A stretch of 52,584 nucleotides of DNA from Cytophagaceae bacterium SCN 52-12 (GTDB taxonomy: Bacteria; Bacteroidota; Bacteroidia; Cytophagales; Spirosomataceae): assembly GCA_001724175.1 (NCBI GenBank), contig MEDT01000073.1, positions 1-52,584 of the forward strand, read 5' to 3'. Both the position numbers and the translations under genes were made by a program. This document shows positions 45,121 to 52,584 of the stretch, piece by piece. The number at the start of each line of letters is the position of its first letter. Position 1 is the stretch's first letter. The notes beneath the pieces were generated by a model, which was not told the origin of the DNA, made no database searches, and saw only the letters and a list, made by a program, of their open reading frames with translations.

Positions 45121-46302
45121 ATGAAAAGAACCTTTTCCGCCGCGCTGCTCACTGCTTTACTGCTCTCTTCTCCCGTCCTGTTTTCTCAGCATACGGGAAG
45201 CTATCCTCCCGGGGTAAAAAAAATAAGGGATATTGTCATATATAATGACTCTGCTTACTATTCTGCCTTTCCTTCGGTAGTTAAAAAGAAGGACGGCGAA
45301 TTCCTGCTTGCTTTTCGTCGCGCCCCCAACAGGGCTATTTTCGGGGAAAAGGGTACGACCCACGTAGATCCGAACAGCTACCTGGTAGCGATGACTTCCA
45401 AAGACGGCGAGAGCTGGACGCAGGAGCCCGGGCTGCTGTATGCCCACGCTTTCGGCGGCTCGCAGGATCCCTGCCTGCTGCGTCTGAAAGACGGTACGCT
45501 GCTATGCGCCAGCTATGGGTGGGCCTTCCTGCGACCTGAAGCGAAATCGTCTGAAAAAGTATTTACCCATGGCGGCAACGTGGCATTCCTCGGCGGTTAC
45601 CTCGTACGTTCGACCGACGACGGAAAAACCTGGCAGGGCCCGCTCTATCCGCCGCATGTAGAAGGCGACGTAAGGGAAACTCCCATGGGCAAGCCATTGC
45701 CGGCCTATAACCGCGGCGCGCTGTATGAAGGCAAAAACGGGCACATTTACTGGTCAGTAGCCGTTTCTGCTCCCAATTCCGAAGGAAAAAGCAAAATCGG
45801 GAACCACCTGCTGGTTTCAAAGGATAAAGGCCTGACATGGGCATATTCCGCCCCTGTAGCCGTCGACGATAAAGTAGTCTTCAACGAGGCTTCGGTTTAT
45901 GAAACCCCGAAAGGCGACATCATTTCTTTTCTCAGGACCGCCGATTTCGAGGATTTCGCCTGCATCGCGCGTTCTGCCGACGGAGGCAGGACATTCTCAA
46001 AATGGCAATCGATGGGCTTCAAAGGGCATCCTTTACAGGCTTTGCGCCTTCCTGACAACCGGGTGCTGCTTGTATACGGTTACCGCCATAAGCCTTACGG
46101 GATCAGGGCCCGCATCCTGAATGCGGAATGCACCGATTTTGAAACCGCACCGGAAATTGTTCTCAGAGAAGACGGCGGCAGCGGCGACCTGGGGTATCCC
46201 TGGGCTGTTCAGCTCAATAAAAACCGGGTGCTGGTAACATATTATTACAATATCAACCAGGGTACCAGGCATATCGCAGGAACGATATTGGAGATCAATT
46301 AA
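45121..46302 (+). CDS. secreted sialidase-like (BNR repeat) protein
   Basis: About 393 residues from the ATG at 45121, with a signal peptide ending near VLFSQH. A six-bladed propeller is indicated by Asp-box-type repeats: SKDGESWT, STDDGKTW, SKDKGLTW and SADGGRTFS. An Arg-rich first blade (LAFRRAPNRAIFG) and DLGYPWAVQL near the end fit sialidase-family glycosidases. Several such Bacteroidota proteins are not true sialidases, so the substrate remains open. It is the last gene of the third block before the Crp-type regulator. Confidence 0.75.
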   Translation: MKRTFSAALLTALLLSSPVLFSQHTGSYPPGVKKIRDIVIYNDSAYYSAFPSVVKKKDGEFLLAFRRAPNRAIFGEKGTTHVDPNSYLVAMTSKDGESWTQEPGLLYAHAFGGSQDPCLLRLKDGTLLCASYGWAFLRPEAKSSEKVFTHGGNVAFLGGYLVRSTDDGKTWQGPLYPPHVEGDVRETPMGKPLPAYNRGALYEGKNGHIYWSVAVSAPNSEGKSKIGNHLLVSKDKGLTWAYSAPVAVDDKVVFNEASVYETPKGDIISFLRTADFEDFACIARSADGGRTFSKWQSMGFKGHPLQALRLPDNRVLLVYGYRHKPYGIRARILNAECTDFETAPEIVLREDGGSGDLGYPWAVQLNKNRVLVTYYYNINQGTRHIAGTILEIN

Positions 46303-46324
46303 AGGATAAGCGAGCCATTCGTCC

Positions 46325-46888
46325 ATGATCTTCGAGCAGATTATCGACCGCATCTACCCGCTCCCTGACGGGTCGAAACATGCCCTCATGGGCATCTGCC
46401 GGGAAAAAGCCCTCCCGAAAGGAGCCCGGCTGCTCAGGGCCGGCCGGGTAGAAAATCATTTTTTCTTCATCAAAAAAGGAATCGCCCGGGCCTTTTCCAT
46501 TGTAAATGACATCGAAATCACGTTCTGGCTGGGAAAAGAGGGAGATGCGGTGATTTCTATGAAGAGCTACATTGAAAACCTGAGCGGATATGAAGACATC
46601 GAGCTGCTGGAAGACAGCATACTGTACCAGCTCGACAGCAGGCAGGTTCAGCTTCTTTACGCCCGGGATCTGCATATCGCCAACTGGGGAAGGAAATTTG
46701 CAGAGAAAGAGCTCGTTAAAACGGAAGAGAGGCTTATAGCCCGTGAATTCCGTACTGCAAAAGAACGCTACCTTGAATTACTATCCCGGCAGCCCGAGCT
46801 GCTCCGCAGGGTGCCGCTGGGCCACATTGCCTCTTATCTCGGCATTACACAGGTATCGCTCAGCAGGATCAGGTCTGAAATAAGATGA
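46325..46888 (+). CDS. Crp/Fnr family transcriptional regulator
   Basis: A 187-residue protein: N-terminal cyclic-nucleotide-binding-like barrel (about 25-115: LPKGARLLRAGRVENHFFFIKKG) without the full cAMP-contact set, a dimer helix, and a C-terminal HTH (VPLGHIASYLGITQVSLSRIRSEI). Bacteroidota have many such short Crp-like regulators responding to unknown signals. It starts 22 nt after the sialidase-like gene, so it may be transcribed with the sugar block. Confidence 0.88.
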   Translation: MIFEQIIDRIYPLPDGSKHALMGICREKALPKGARLLRAGRVENHFFFIKKGIARAFSIVNDIEITFWLGKEGDAVISMKSYIENLSGYEDIELLEDSILYQLDSRQVQLLYARDLHIANWGRKFAEKELVKTEERLIAREFRTAKERYLELLSRQPELLRRVPLGHIASYLGITQVSLSRIRSEIR

Positions 46889-47046
46889 CTTTTTATCATT
46901 TGTAAAATTCCAAGTCCGCGTGATTTCCGAATTTTGCGGCGTAGCAATTATTCAGGTGCTCAGGACTGTCACCAGCGACGAAGCTGTAACATGATTAAAG
47001 GTGCCGTGATTAATACTGCGTAGTTTAAAACTTACTTCCATTTTAC

Positions 47047-47373
47047 ATGAACTGGATCATCTTAATTATCGCAGGGCTCTTTGAGATCGGGTTTGCTTCC
47101 TGCCTGGGAAAAGCCAAGGAAGCATCGGGAACGGAAGCCTGGTGGTGGTACGGCGGATTTATGGTATGCATCACTGTGAGCATGCTGCTGCTCATTAAAG
47201 CGACGCAGACCCTTCCTATAGGTACTGCCTATGCTGTATGGACCGGTATCGGGGCTGTAGGAACTGTTTTAATGGGCATTTTTGTATTCCGCGATCCTGT
47301 CAGCTTCTGGAGAGTATTCTTTATTATTACACTGATCGGCTCTATAATAGGCCTCAAGACAGTTTCCGTCTGA
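47047..47373 (+). CDS. sugE: small multidrug resistance family exporter, SugE/Gdx type
   Basis: A 108-residue protein with four transmembrane helices. The essential Glu is in helix 1 (LIIAGLFEIGFASCLGKA), and TLPIGTAYAVWTGIGAVGTVLMGI is the family block; GKAKE in loop 1 is characteristic of the Gdx/SugE subgroup, which exports guanidinium. The 158-nt upstream region shows no convincing guanidine riboswitch core. A terminator follows at 47391. Confidence 0.88.
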   Translation: MNWIILIIAGLFEIGFASCLGKAKEASGTEAWWWYGGFMVCITVSMLLLIKATQTLPIGTAYAVWTGIGAVGTVLMGIFVFRDPVSFWRVFFIITLIGSIIGLKTVSV

Positions 47374-47390
47374 GTAAGAGCGGTTGCAAA

Positions 47391-47427
47391 GCCGCCCGCA
47401 GGGTACTGCGGACGGCCGGTTTATTTT
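47391..47427 (+). terminator. intrinsic terminator between convergent sugE and ppa
   Basis: GCCGCCCGCAG and CTGCGGACGGC form an 11-bp stem with one mismatch over a GGTA loop (47391-47416), followed by a T-rich TTATTTTA at 47420-47427. Confidence 0.7.
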
Positions 47428-47473
47428 ACTGCCGGGCGGCGGCGCCTGACGGCGCTGCTTTCCCGGGGCATTC

Positions 47474-48085
47474 TCAGTAGAAATTCTGCTTGTAATCCTC
47501 CACGGCTGTCCGGATCACGTCGATCGCCTCGTCGCGGCCGTACACGTTGGTAATCTGGATTTTAGCTTCCTCGCCGGGCAGGTTTTTATAGGTAAGGAAA
47601 TAGTGCTTCAGGCGCTCGATCACGTCGCCCGGCACTTCCTCGAGATCTGTATAGACGCCGAATACGACATCGCCTTTCAATACGGCGATAATCTTATCGT
47701 CCGCTTCGCCGCCGTCGATCAGCCTGATACCGCCGATAGGCCGGGCGTCGCAGAGCAAATCGCCGTGAGGGATAATTTTTTCGCATAGCACCAGGATATC
47801 GAGCGGATCGCCGTCACCGCTCGTAATATCCCTGCCGGATTTCTCCCGGGCCAGCGCGGCTATTCCTTCCGCGCAGTAAGTTTTGGGTATAAACCCGTAC
47901 AAAGCCGGTACGATGTTGGAATATTTCTGGGGTCTGTCGATTTTCAGGTATCCCGTATTCTTATCGATCTCGTATTTAACAGTATCGGTGGGAACAATTT
48001 CAATAAAGGCCGTTACGATGTTTGGAGCCTGTTCTCCGATAGGGACTCCATGCCAGGGATGAGCCTTATGCACGTTTGCGTTCAT
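47474..48085 (-). CDS. ppa: inorganic pyrophosphatase (family I)
   Basis: A 203-residue cytosolic enzyme that hydrolyses pyrophosphate. The family I active site is visible: YEIDKNTGYLKIDRP, then SGDGDPLDILVL with the metal-binding aspartates, and EADDKIIAVL. The length fits bacterial and organellar soluble enzymes. It is the last gene of the minus-strand group, with 28 nt to the glycosyltransferase upstream. Confidence 0.93.
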   Translation of the reverse strand: MNANVHKAHPWHGVPIGEQAPNIVTAFIEIVPTDTVKYEIDKNTGYLKIDRPQKYSNIVPALYGFIPKTYCAEGIAALAREKSGRDITSGDGDPLDILVLCEKIIPHGDLLCDARPIGGIRLIDGGEADDKIIAVLKGDVVFGVYTDLEEVPGDVIERLKHYFLTYKNLPGEEAKIQITNVYGRDEAIDVIRTAVEDYKQNFY

Positions 48086-48113
48086 GTAATAACTCTAAAA
48101 ATGTAAAAACTTA

Positions 48114-49133
48114 TTATCTTTCACCCCGGGAGTCTGCCTGGTAAGACGCTTCTCCCGTTATTTCAGCAATGCTGTATTCACTGGTTTTCGAAACCGACTG
48201 CTTTACAAACAATTCTCCCAGGAAACCCGCCAGGAACAATTGCGATCCTACTACGATAAAGAGCAACGCCAGGAAGAACATGGGATTGTCGGTAGCGTTC
48301 CGGAACTTCAGTCCTGCATGAATATTGTATAGCTTCTCGCCTATCACCCAGGCCGTCAGCACGCTGCCCAGCAAAAACATCAGCATCCCTACTCCCCCGA
48401 AAAAATGCATGGGGCGGCGCCCGAATTTATTCACAAAAGCGATGGAAAGCAGGTCGAGGAAGCCGAAAAGGAACCGTTCGAGACCAAACTTCGTGCGCCC
48501 GTATTTGCGGGGCCTGTGCTCCACTACCTTCTCCCCTATCCTGCCATAGCCGTTCCACTTCGCTATGACCGGGATGTAGCGGTGCATCTCGCCGTAAATA
48601 GTGATATTTTTTACTACACGCTGCCGGTAGGCTTTCAGCCCGCAGTTAAAATCGTGCAGCTTTATACCCGAAATAGCGCGGGTAACCCCATTGTACAGCT
48701 TTGTCGGGATCGTCTTCGACAAAGGGTCATACCGCTTTTTCTTCCATCCCGAAACAAGATCGTAGCGGCCCGAGCTGATCATCTCATAAAGCGCGGGAAT
48801 CTCATCGGGGCTGTCCTGGAGGTCGGCGTCCATCGTGATCACGACCTCGCCCCTGCACGCCTCGAACCCTGTCTGCAGCGCGGCGGTTTTTCCGTAGTTA
48901 CGGACAAACCTGATCCCTTTCACATGCGGATCCGCCGACGAAAGTGCTGCTATTACCTGCCAGGAATTGTCCGTGCTGCCGTCATCGATCAGCAGCAGCT
49001 CATAGCTGTAGCCGTTGGCTTTCATCACGCTGGCAATCCAGTCATGAAGCTCTCCCAACGACTCTTCTTCATTGAGCAGCGGTACGATGACTGATATCTG
49101 GATCCTGGGCTCGGCCATAAGGGCTGGTTTCAA
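48114..49133 (-). CDS. family 2 glycosyltransferase, dolichol-phosphate-mannosyltransferase/ArnC-like
   Basis: A 339-residue protein: GT-A domain with SVIVPLLNEEESL, LLIDDGSTDNSW, TMDADLQDSPDEIP (DxD) and DFNCGLKAYR. Two C-terminal transmembrane helices follow (about 235-305). This is the polyprenyl-phosphate glycosyltransferase type that charges lipid carriers in the inner membrane. The initiator is ATG 49133; a later Met in MAEPRIQ is also possible. Confidence 0.9.
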   Translation of the reverse strand: MKPALMAEPRIQISVIVPLLNEEESLGELHDWIASVMKANGYSYELLLIDDGSTDNSWQVIAALSSADPHVKGIRFVRNYGKTAALQTGFEACRGEVVITMDADLQDSPDEIPALYEMISSGRYDLVSGWKKKRYDPLSKTIPTKLYNGVTRAISGIKLHDFNCGLKAYRQRVVKNITIYGEMHRYIPVIAKWNGYGRIGEKVVEHRPRKYGRTKFGLERFLFGFLDLLSIAFVNKFGRRPMHFFGGVGMLMFLLGSVLTAWVIGEKLYNIHAGLKFRNATDNPMFFLALLFIVVGSQLFLAGFLGELFVKQSVSKTSEYSIAEITGEASYQADSRGER

Positions 49134-49162
49134 TTTCGGGACAAATGTCGCAATTTAAACCT

Positions 49163-49927
49163 TTAAAACGCCAGATAAAATGCTTTAAGATATTCCTTAA
49201 ACCCAGAATTATAATTCTTACCGTTTTCTTCATAGATGTACAGCTCCCCGGTGATGCTGCCCGGCGGGCTGCCCGCCCGTATATCTCCCGCTTCGCCGGC
49301 TCTTGTAAACGTCATCATGCGCCTGAAAGGCTTTGCCCCGGGGCGGTGCGCCAGGAGCAGGTCCCTTGTGAGCTGCCAGCCGTCTCCCTGCTGCCGCTCA
49401 TACCGGTAGCTCTCCGCGACCGGCAACAGTATGCTGAACCTGCCTCCGGGCGCAAGAAGGCGGCCGGCAGCGTAAGACAGCGCTGCAAAATCAAGCGTTC
49501 CGGCGTGATGAGCAGTACTGGTTTTCTGGTCGGGTGATTTAAGGTCTCTTTGAAAAAACGGCGGATTGCTGATGATAGCGTCAAACCGGTGATCCGGGAA
49601 GAATTCCTGCACGGACGTGTGACGGGCGGTCAGCCTCGGGGCAAACGGGCTGTCTTCAAAGTTTTGTACCGTCTGGAGGAAAGCGCCCTCCTCCACTTCT
49701 ACCGCTTCGATCAGCGCTTCCTGATTTCGCTGCGCTGCCATCAGAGACAGTAACCCGGTTCCGCTGCCAATATCCAGGATACGCTTTGCACCGCTTACAT
49801 CCGCCCACGCCCCGAACAGGCAGGCGTCGGTGCAGACCTTCATCGCGCAGAGGTCCTGGTAAACCGTGAAGCTCTTGAATTTAAAAAAGTGGTTTCCGGG
49901 CAAGGGAATCGCAGATTTACTTTTCAA
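49163..49927 (-). CDS. trmN6: tRNA1(Val) A37 N6-methyltransferase TrmN6-like
   Basis: A 254-residue class I SAM methyltransferase: FTVYQDLCAMKVCTDACLFGAW (N-terminal family block), ILDIGSGTGLLSL (SAM loop), and SNPPFFQ (the NPPF/Y motif of N6-adenine methyltransferases). The family methylates A37 of tRNA-Val. The only long start is TTG at 49927; an internal ATG would cut into the conserved N terminus. Its 5' end overlaps by about 11 nt the decayed 3' end of the Fic gene. Confidence 0.85.
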   Translation of the reverse strand: MKSKSAIPLPGNHFFKFKSFTVYQDLCAMKVCTDACLFGAWADVSGAKRILDIGSGTGLLSLMAAQRNQEALIEAVEVEEGAFLQTVQNFEDSPFAPRLTARHTSVQEFFPDHRFDAIISNPPFFQRDLKSPDQKTSTAHHAGTLDFAALSYAAGRLLAPGGRFSILLPVAESYRYERQQGDGWQLTRDLLLAHRPGAKPFRRMMTFTRAGEAGDIRAGSPPGSITGELYIYEENGKNYNSGFKEYLKAFYLAF

Positions 49928-50692
49928 AAATTAATGAGTGGGGAAGCATGAGCAGGAAAGGAATCGACTTTTCATAATCCAGCGCCTCATAATAAAGCCC
50001 CAGCCTTGCCAGATTTTTATAGTAATCATTTACATGCTTATAATAATATTTTTCCGATTGTAGGCTCTTTCACCCAGTTTCTCTGCTAAAAACCATTTCT
50101 CCAGCAAGCGCGAAATACGGCCATTGCCATCGCTGAACGGATGAATATTTACAAACACCAGGTGAATGAACGATGCGTAATATAGAATTTCTTCAACGGT
50201 GAGCTCCTGCTTTAATAAAATTTCTATTTCATGCCACATTGCCGAATAGCTATCTTTTATCATGCTTAATGGGGCTGCCTCATATTGTATTCGGCCCGTT
50301 TTATGCTCCATTGTCAGCATTTCCGTTTTCCGGATAGCTCCTCTTTGATTTTCGGGCAACAGGTGGGCGGCGATCAAACTGTGCGCATGAAGAAAGTTAT
50401 CAGGGTTCAGCGGGCTTTCCCGTGCAAACAGGTAAGCATTGTATAGATCATTCGGTTTTTCGATAAGCTCCGGTAAGTATTCCACATTCAGTATTTTGTG
50501 CTTAACGTAGCTGTCTACTTCCATTTCCTCGCCTTCAATTTTTGACGACGACATGACGGAAACGGAAGTGTAAAAAGTAAAGCTATGAGGCTCTAATTTT
50601 ATTTGCTCAATAACGGAAAACTCCTTCTGAATATCTATGTCCAGCATAGATCTCCAGGTTTTGAAGTAATCCGGTTTTATTAAGCTGTTCAT
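49917..50692 (-). pseudogene. Fic family protein, frameshifted near its C terminus
   Basis: From ATG 50692 the frame encodes an inhibitory-type motif SSKIEG, matching (S/T)xxxE(G/N), and the catalytic HPFSDGNGRISR used for AMP transfer. It then stops early at 50030 with YNRKNIIISM. Shifting the frame by one base at about 50061-50062 restores the family continuation QSEKYYYKHVNDYYKNLARL and PFLLMLPHSL up to a TAA at 49917-49919. A one-base deletion, or a sequencing error, is therefore likely. The catalytic motif itself is intact, so the shortened protein might still act. The gene is AT-rich relative to pepT upstream. Confidence 0.75.
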
Positions 50693-50723
50693 TCGCTAAA
50701 TTAGAATTGATCAGATTTCAGAA

Positions 50724-51971
50724 TTACCTGTGCGCTTCCGCCTCCCACACTTCCGCTATTTTCACGATCACTTCGGCAGCTTTCTCCATATCCTGCACCG
50801 AAACCCACTCCAGCTTGCTGTGAAAGGCATGCTCACCCGCAAAGATATTAGGACAGGGCAACCCCATAAATGACAACCTGGAGCCGTCGGTGCCGCCTCT
50901 GATGGACTGCCGGACAGGCGTAAGCCCGGTCAGCTCCATAGCTTTCAGAGCACGATCCACTACTTCCGGGTGCTTCGCCAGTATGGCCCCCATATTCCTG
51001 TACTGCTCCTTTACTTCAAACTCAAAAGTCGAGCCTGGATACCGCGAAATCACCTGCTCCGTGAGCGACAGCAAAAGCGCTTCTTTTTCCTTTAGCCCTT
51101 TTTCTTCAAAATCCCGGACGATGAGCTCAATAACGGCGCTTTCCTGCTGCGCCTCCAGGCGGACGGGATGAAGAAACCCCTCCCTGTCGCGGGTAGTCTC
51201 CGGCGAGAGACTGTCTTTGGGCAGCGCGCTCACTATATCAGAGGCTATTTTGATGGCATTCTCCATTTTGCCGAACGCAAAGCCCGGGTGCGTGCTCACG
51301 CCCTGTATCCTGATCGTCACGCCGTCGGCAGAAAACGTTTCGTCTTCAAGGCTGCCGAGCGTTTCGCCGTCAACCGTATAGGCAAAATCAGCACCCAGCT
51401 TCTTCAGATCCAGCTTCTCCGTACCTCTGCCTACCTCTTCATCGGGTGTAAAAAGTATTTTTATTTTACCGTGCTTTACTTCGGGACGGCTCTGGAAAAA
51501 AGCCACTGCCGACATGATCTCCGCTACGCCGGCTTTATTGTCCGCGCCGAGCAGCGTGGTCCCGCTTGCCGTAACGATGTCATTTCCAATCTGGGAAGCC
51601 AGATCCGGATGATCCCGGAGGCGGATAACCTGGTGCGGATCATCGGGAAGAACGATATCCCCGCCGTCGTAGCCATAGTGCACTACCGGCTTTACACCAG
51701 CTCCGGAAACATCGGGCGACGTATCCATATGTGAGCAGAAGCATATCACCGGGACCTCCTTTTTCGAGGTATTGGCCGGCACTGTGCCGTATACATACCC
51801 GTATTCATCCATATGCGCGTCGGGAATACCGAGCGCGATCAGCTCGGCCACCAGCATCCGGCCGAGATCCTTTTGTCTTTCGGTCGAAGGAAAGGTGTCC
51901 GACGATGGATCTGACTGTGTGTCGACCTGTACGTACCTTATAAAGCGATCGAGCACTGTATCTTGCGACAT
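50724..51971 (-). CDS. pepT: peptidase T (M20 tripeptide aminopeptidase)
   Basis: A 415-residue dizinc aminopeptidase of family M20. Blocks: CFCSHMDTSPDVSG (His and Asp ligands), LLGADNKAGVAEIM, FTPDEEVGRG (catalytic and ligand Glu pair), YTVDGETLG, RGGTDGSRLSFMGLPCPN, and EHAFHSKLEWV (last His). It removes N-terminal residues from tripeptides in the cytoplasm. Full length for the family. It lies 24 nt after the MazG-like gene in transcription order. Confidence 0.95.
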   Translation of the reverse strand: MSQDTVLDRFIRYVQVDTQSDPSSDTFPSTERQKDLGRMLVAELIALGIPDAHMDEYGYVYGTVPANTSKKEVPVICFCSHMDTSPDVSGAGVKPVVHYGYDGGDIVLPDDPHQVIRLRDHPDLASQIGNDIVTASGTTLLGADNKAGVAEIMSAVAFFQSRPEVKHGKIKILFTPDEEVGRGTEKLDLKKLGADFAYTVDGETLGSLEDETFSADGVTIRIQGVSTHPGFAFGKMENAIKIASDIVSALPKDSLSPETTRDREGFLHPVRLEAQQESAVIELIVRDFEEKGLKEKEALLLSLTEQVISRYPGSTFEFEVKEQYRNMGAILAKHPEVVDRALKAMELTGLTPVRQSIRGGTDGSRLSFMGLPCPNIFAGEHAFHSKLEWVSVQDMEKAAEVIVKIAEVWEAEAHR

Positions 51972-51995
51972 ACCGTTCTGCGGTTGATCAGGTAT

Positions 51996-52463
51996 TTAAC
52001 CTCTTACGATAGACTCCAGGTCGGCGGGAGAATAATTCACGTTTTTAAGCGTCTTATCGTCTCCTTTCCTGTAAACCAGGTACTTCCCGTTGTCCTCCCT
52101 GTAATAGCATTCGGTCCCTTTGGCCTCGTAATGCCTTACGGTAGCCTCCGCCTCTTCCACCGAATTGCATGCTTTGGACATATTGGAGCGCTGCACTTCG
52201 TCGAAAAGCGCCCGGAATTTCTCACCCAAACCGAATTCGAGAACCGCACCCGACAGTACGTACTGAAGATCGCACAGGGCATCCGCTACTTCTACAATGT
52301 CTTGATCCTCGATGGCCTCTTCCAGCTCCTTCAGCTCTTCTGCCAGCAGCGAAACCCTGAGACGGCATCGCTCCCGGGACGGGATCGCCGGTTCGTCGAC
52401 AATAGGGTGTTTAAAAGTCCGGTGAAATTCTGCTACCTGGTTCAGGCTGTCTAGTTGCTCCAT
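51996..52463 (-). CDS. MazG-like/PRA-PH superfamily nucleoside triphosphate pyrophosphohydrolase
   Basis: About 155 residues from the ATG at 52463; the frame extends to 52502 but MEQLDSLNQVAEFH is the usual start. The all-alpha NTP-PPase core carries the EExxE...ExxD metal-binding pattern: LRVSLLAEELKELEEAI and IVEVADALCDLQYVLSGAVLEFGL. The C-terminal tail GKYLVYRKGDDKTLKNVNYSPADL is typical of Bacteroidota homologues. Probably hydrolyses (d)NTPs to monophosphates. Upstream of pepT on the same strand. Confidence 0.85.
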   Translation of the reverse strand: MEQLDSLNQVAEFHRTFKHPIVDEPAIPSRERCRLRVSLLAEELKELEEAIEDQDIVEVADALCDLQYVLSGAVLEFGLGEKFRALFDEVQRSNMSKACNSVEEAEATVRHYEAKGTECYYREDNGKYLVYRKGDDKTLKNVNYSPADLESIVRG

Positions 52464-52508
52464 TTGATATCTTTTTTGGCGAAGCGCAAATATAGAAAAC
52501 ACCCGCTG

Positions 52509-52584
52509 TTAAGGCAGCTGCTGAACCAGAAAGAAATTGTCCTTTATCAATTTAATCGCAATAGCCAGCAAAATAATCCCGAAT
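52509..52584 (-). CDS. C-terminal end of a membrane protein, 5' part beyond window
   Basis: The minus-strand frame entering from the right edge encodes a hydrophobic helix (FGIILLAIAIKLIKDNFF) and ends LVQQLP before a TAA at 52511-52509. It is open to the edge. The family cannot be named from 25 residues. Confidence 0.45.
   Translation of the reverse strand, partial: FGIILLAIAIKLIKDNFFLVQQLP

Noticed and set aside
46889..47046. Possible guanidine riboswitch before the SugE/Gdx gene
   Set aside because: The region lacks the conserved guanidine-I core motifs I could look for by eye, and no convincing paired stems were found.

Overview
The window reads as chromosomal DNA of a Bacteroidota bacterium, probably Cytophagales or Sphingobacteriia. 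It carries a SusC/SusD pair, a type IX secretion sorting-domain remnant, many Bacteroidota-style lipoproteins, an ECF sigma factor with a FecR-like partner, and mostly weak Shine-Dalgarno sequences. The exact genus cannot be fixed from what is visible. No rRNA, tRNA or CRISPR array was recognised.

Left arm (1-6345, all minus strand): a truncated sialate-O-acetylesterase-like gene at the edge, a variant SGNH hydrolase, an AT-rich LRR lipoprotein with its own terminator, a T9SS C-terminal-domain remnant, a family 2 glycosyltransferase and a flippase-like membrane protein. Two copies of a 32-bp repeat (29/32 identical) flank the LRR/T9SS stretch. From ruvC (6338) the strand switches to plus.

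Catabolic block 1 (8057-18752): a TIM-barrel epimerase, a DUF1080 3-keto-disaccharide hydrolase, a DUF4432 mutarotase-like protein, a phosphomannose-isomerase-like cupin, a second TIM-barrel isomerase and a canonical cytosolic Gfo/Idh/MocA dehydrogenase, closed by an intrinsic terminator. A sugar ABC importer (ATPase, permease, lipoprotein receptor) follows. A HigB/HigA-type toxin-antitoxin pair sits between permease and receptor.

Catabolic block 2 (19707-28448): an ECF sigma factor; an 88-residue protein resembling only the N-terminal part of FecR anti-sigma factors, preceded by a perfect Shine-Dalgarno sequence; a 1175-residue ThuA/propeller/HEAT/cupredoxin lipoprotein; a second ThuA protein; a Gfo/Idh/MocA homologue; GH43 and GH5-like hydrolases; then a strong hairpin.

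Catabolic block 3 (28675-46302): a GntR/FCD regulator, SusC and SusD, three Tat-exported Gfo/Idh/MocA proteins (one GH109-like), a class III aminotransferase, an enolase-superfamily sugar-acid dehydratase, an SDR dehydrogenase, a ceramidase-like protein, a sodium:solute symporter and a sialidase-like protein. TTGTnnACAA palindromes lie at the regulator start codon and twice in the susC promoter region, so GntR probably controls both.

Together the three blocks look like an oxidative glycan-utilisation locus: outer-membrane import by SusCD, periplasmic redox chemistry on sugars by exported MocA-family and cupredoxin-linked enzymes, cleavage of keto-glycosides by DUF1080/ThuA-type enzymes, and cytosolic isomerase, dehydratase and dehydrogenase steps. 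This pathway view is inference from gene content. The right end (46325-52584) is housekeeping: a Crp-type regulator, an SMR exporter, and minus-strand pyrophosphatase, glycosyltransferase, tRNA methyltransferase, a frameshifted Fic gene, peptidase T, a MazG-like hydrolase and a truncated membrane protein.
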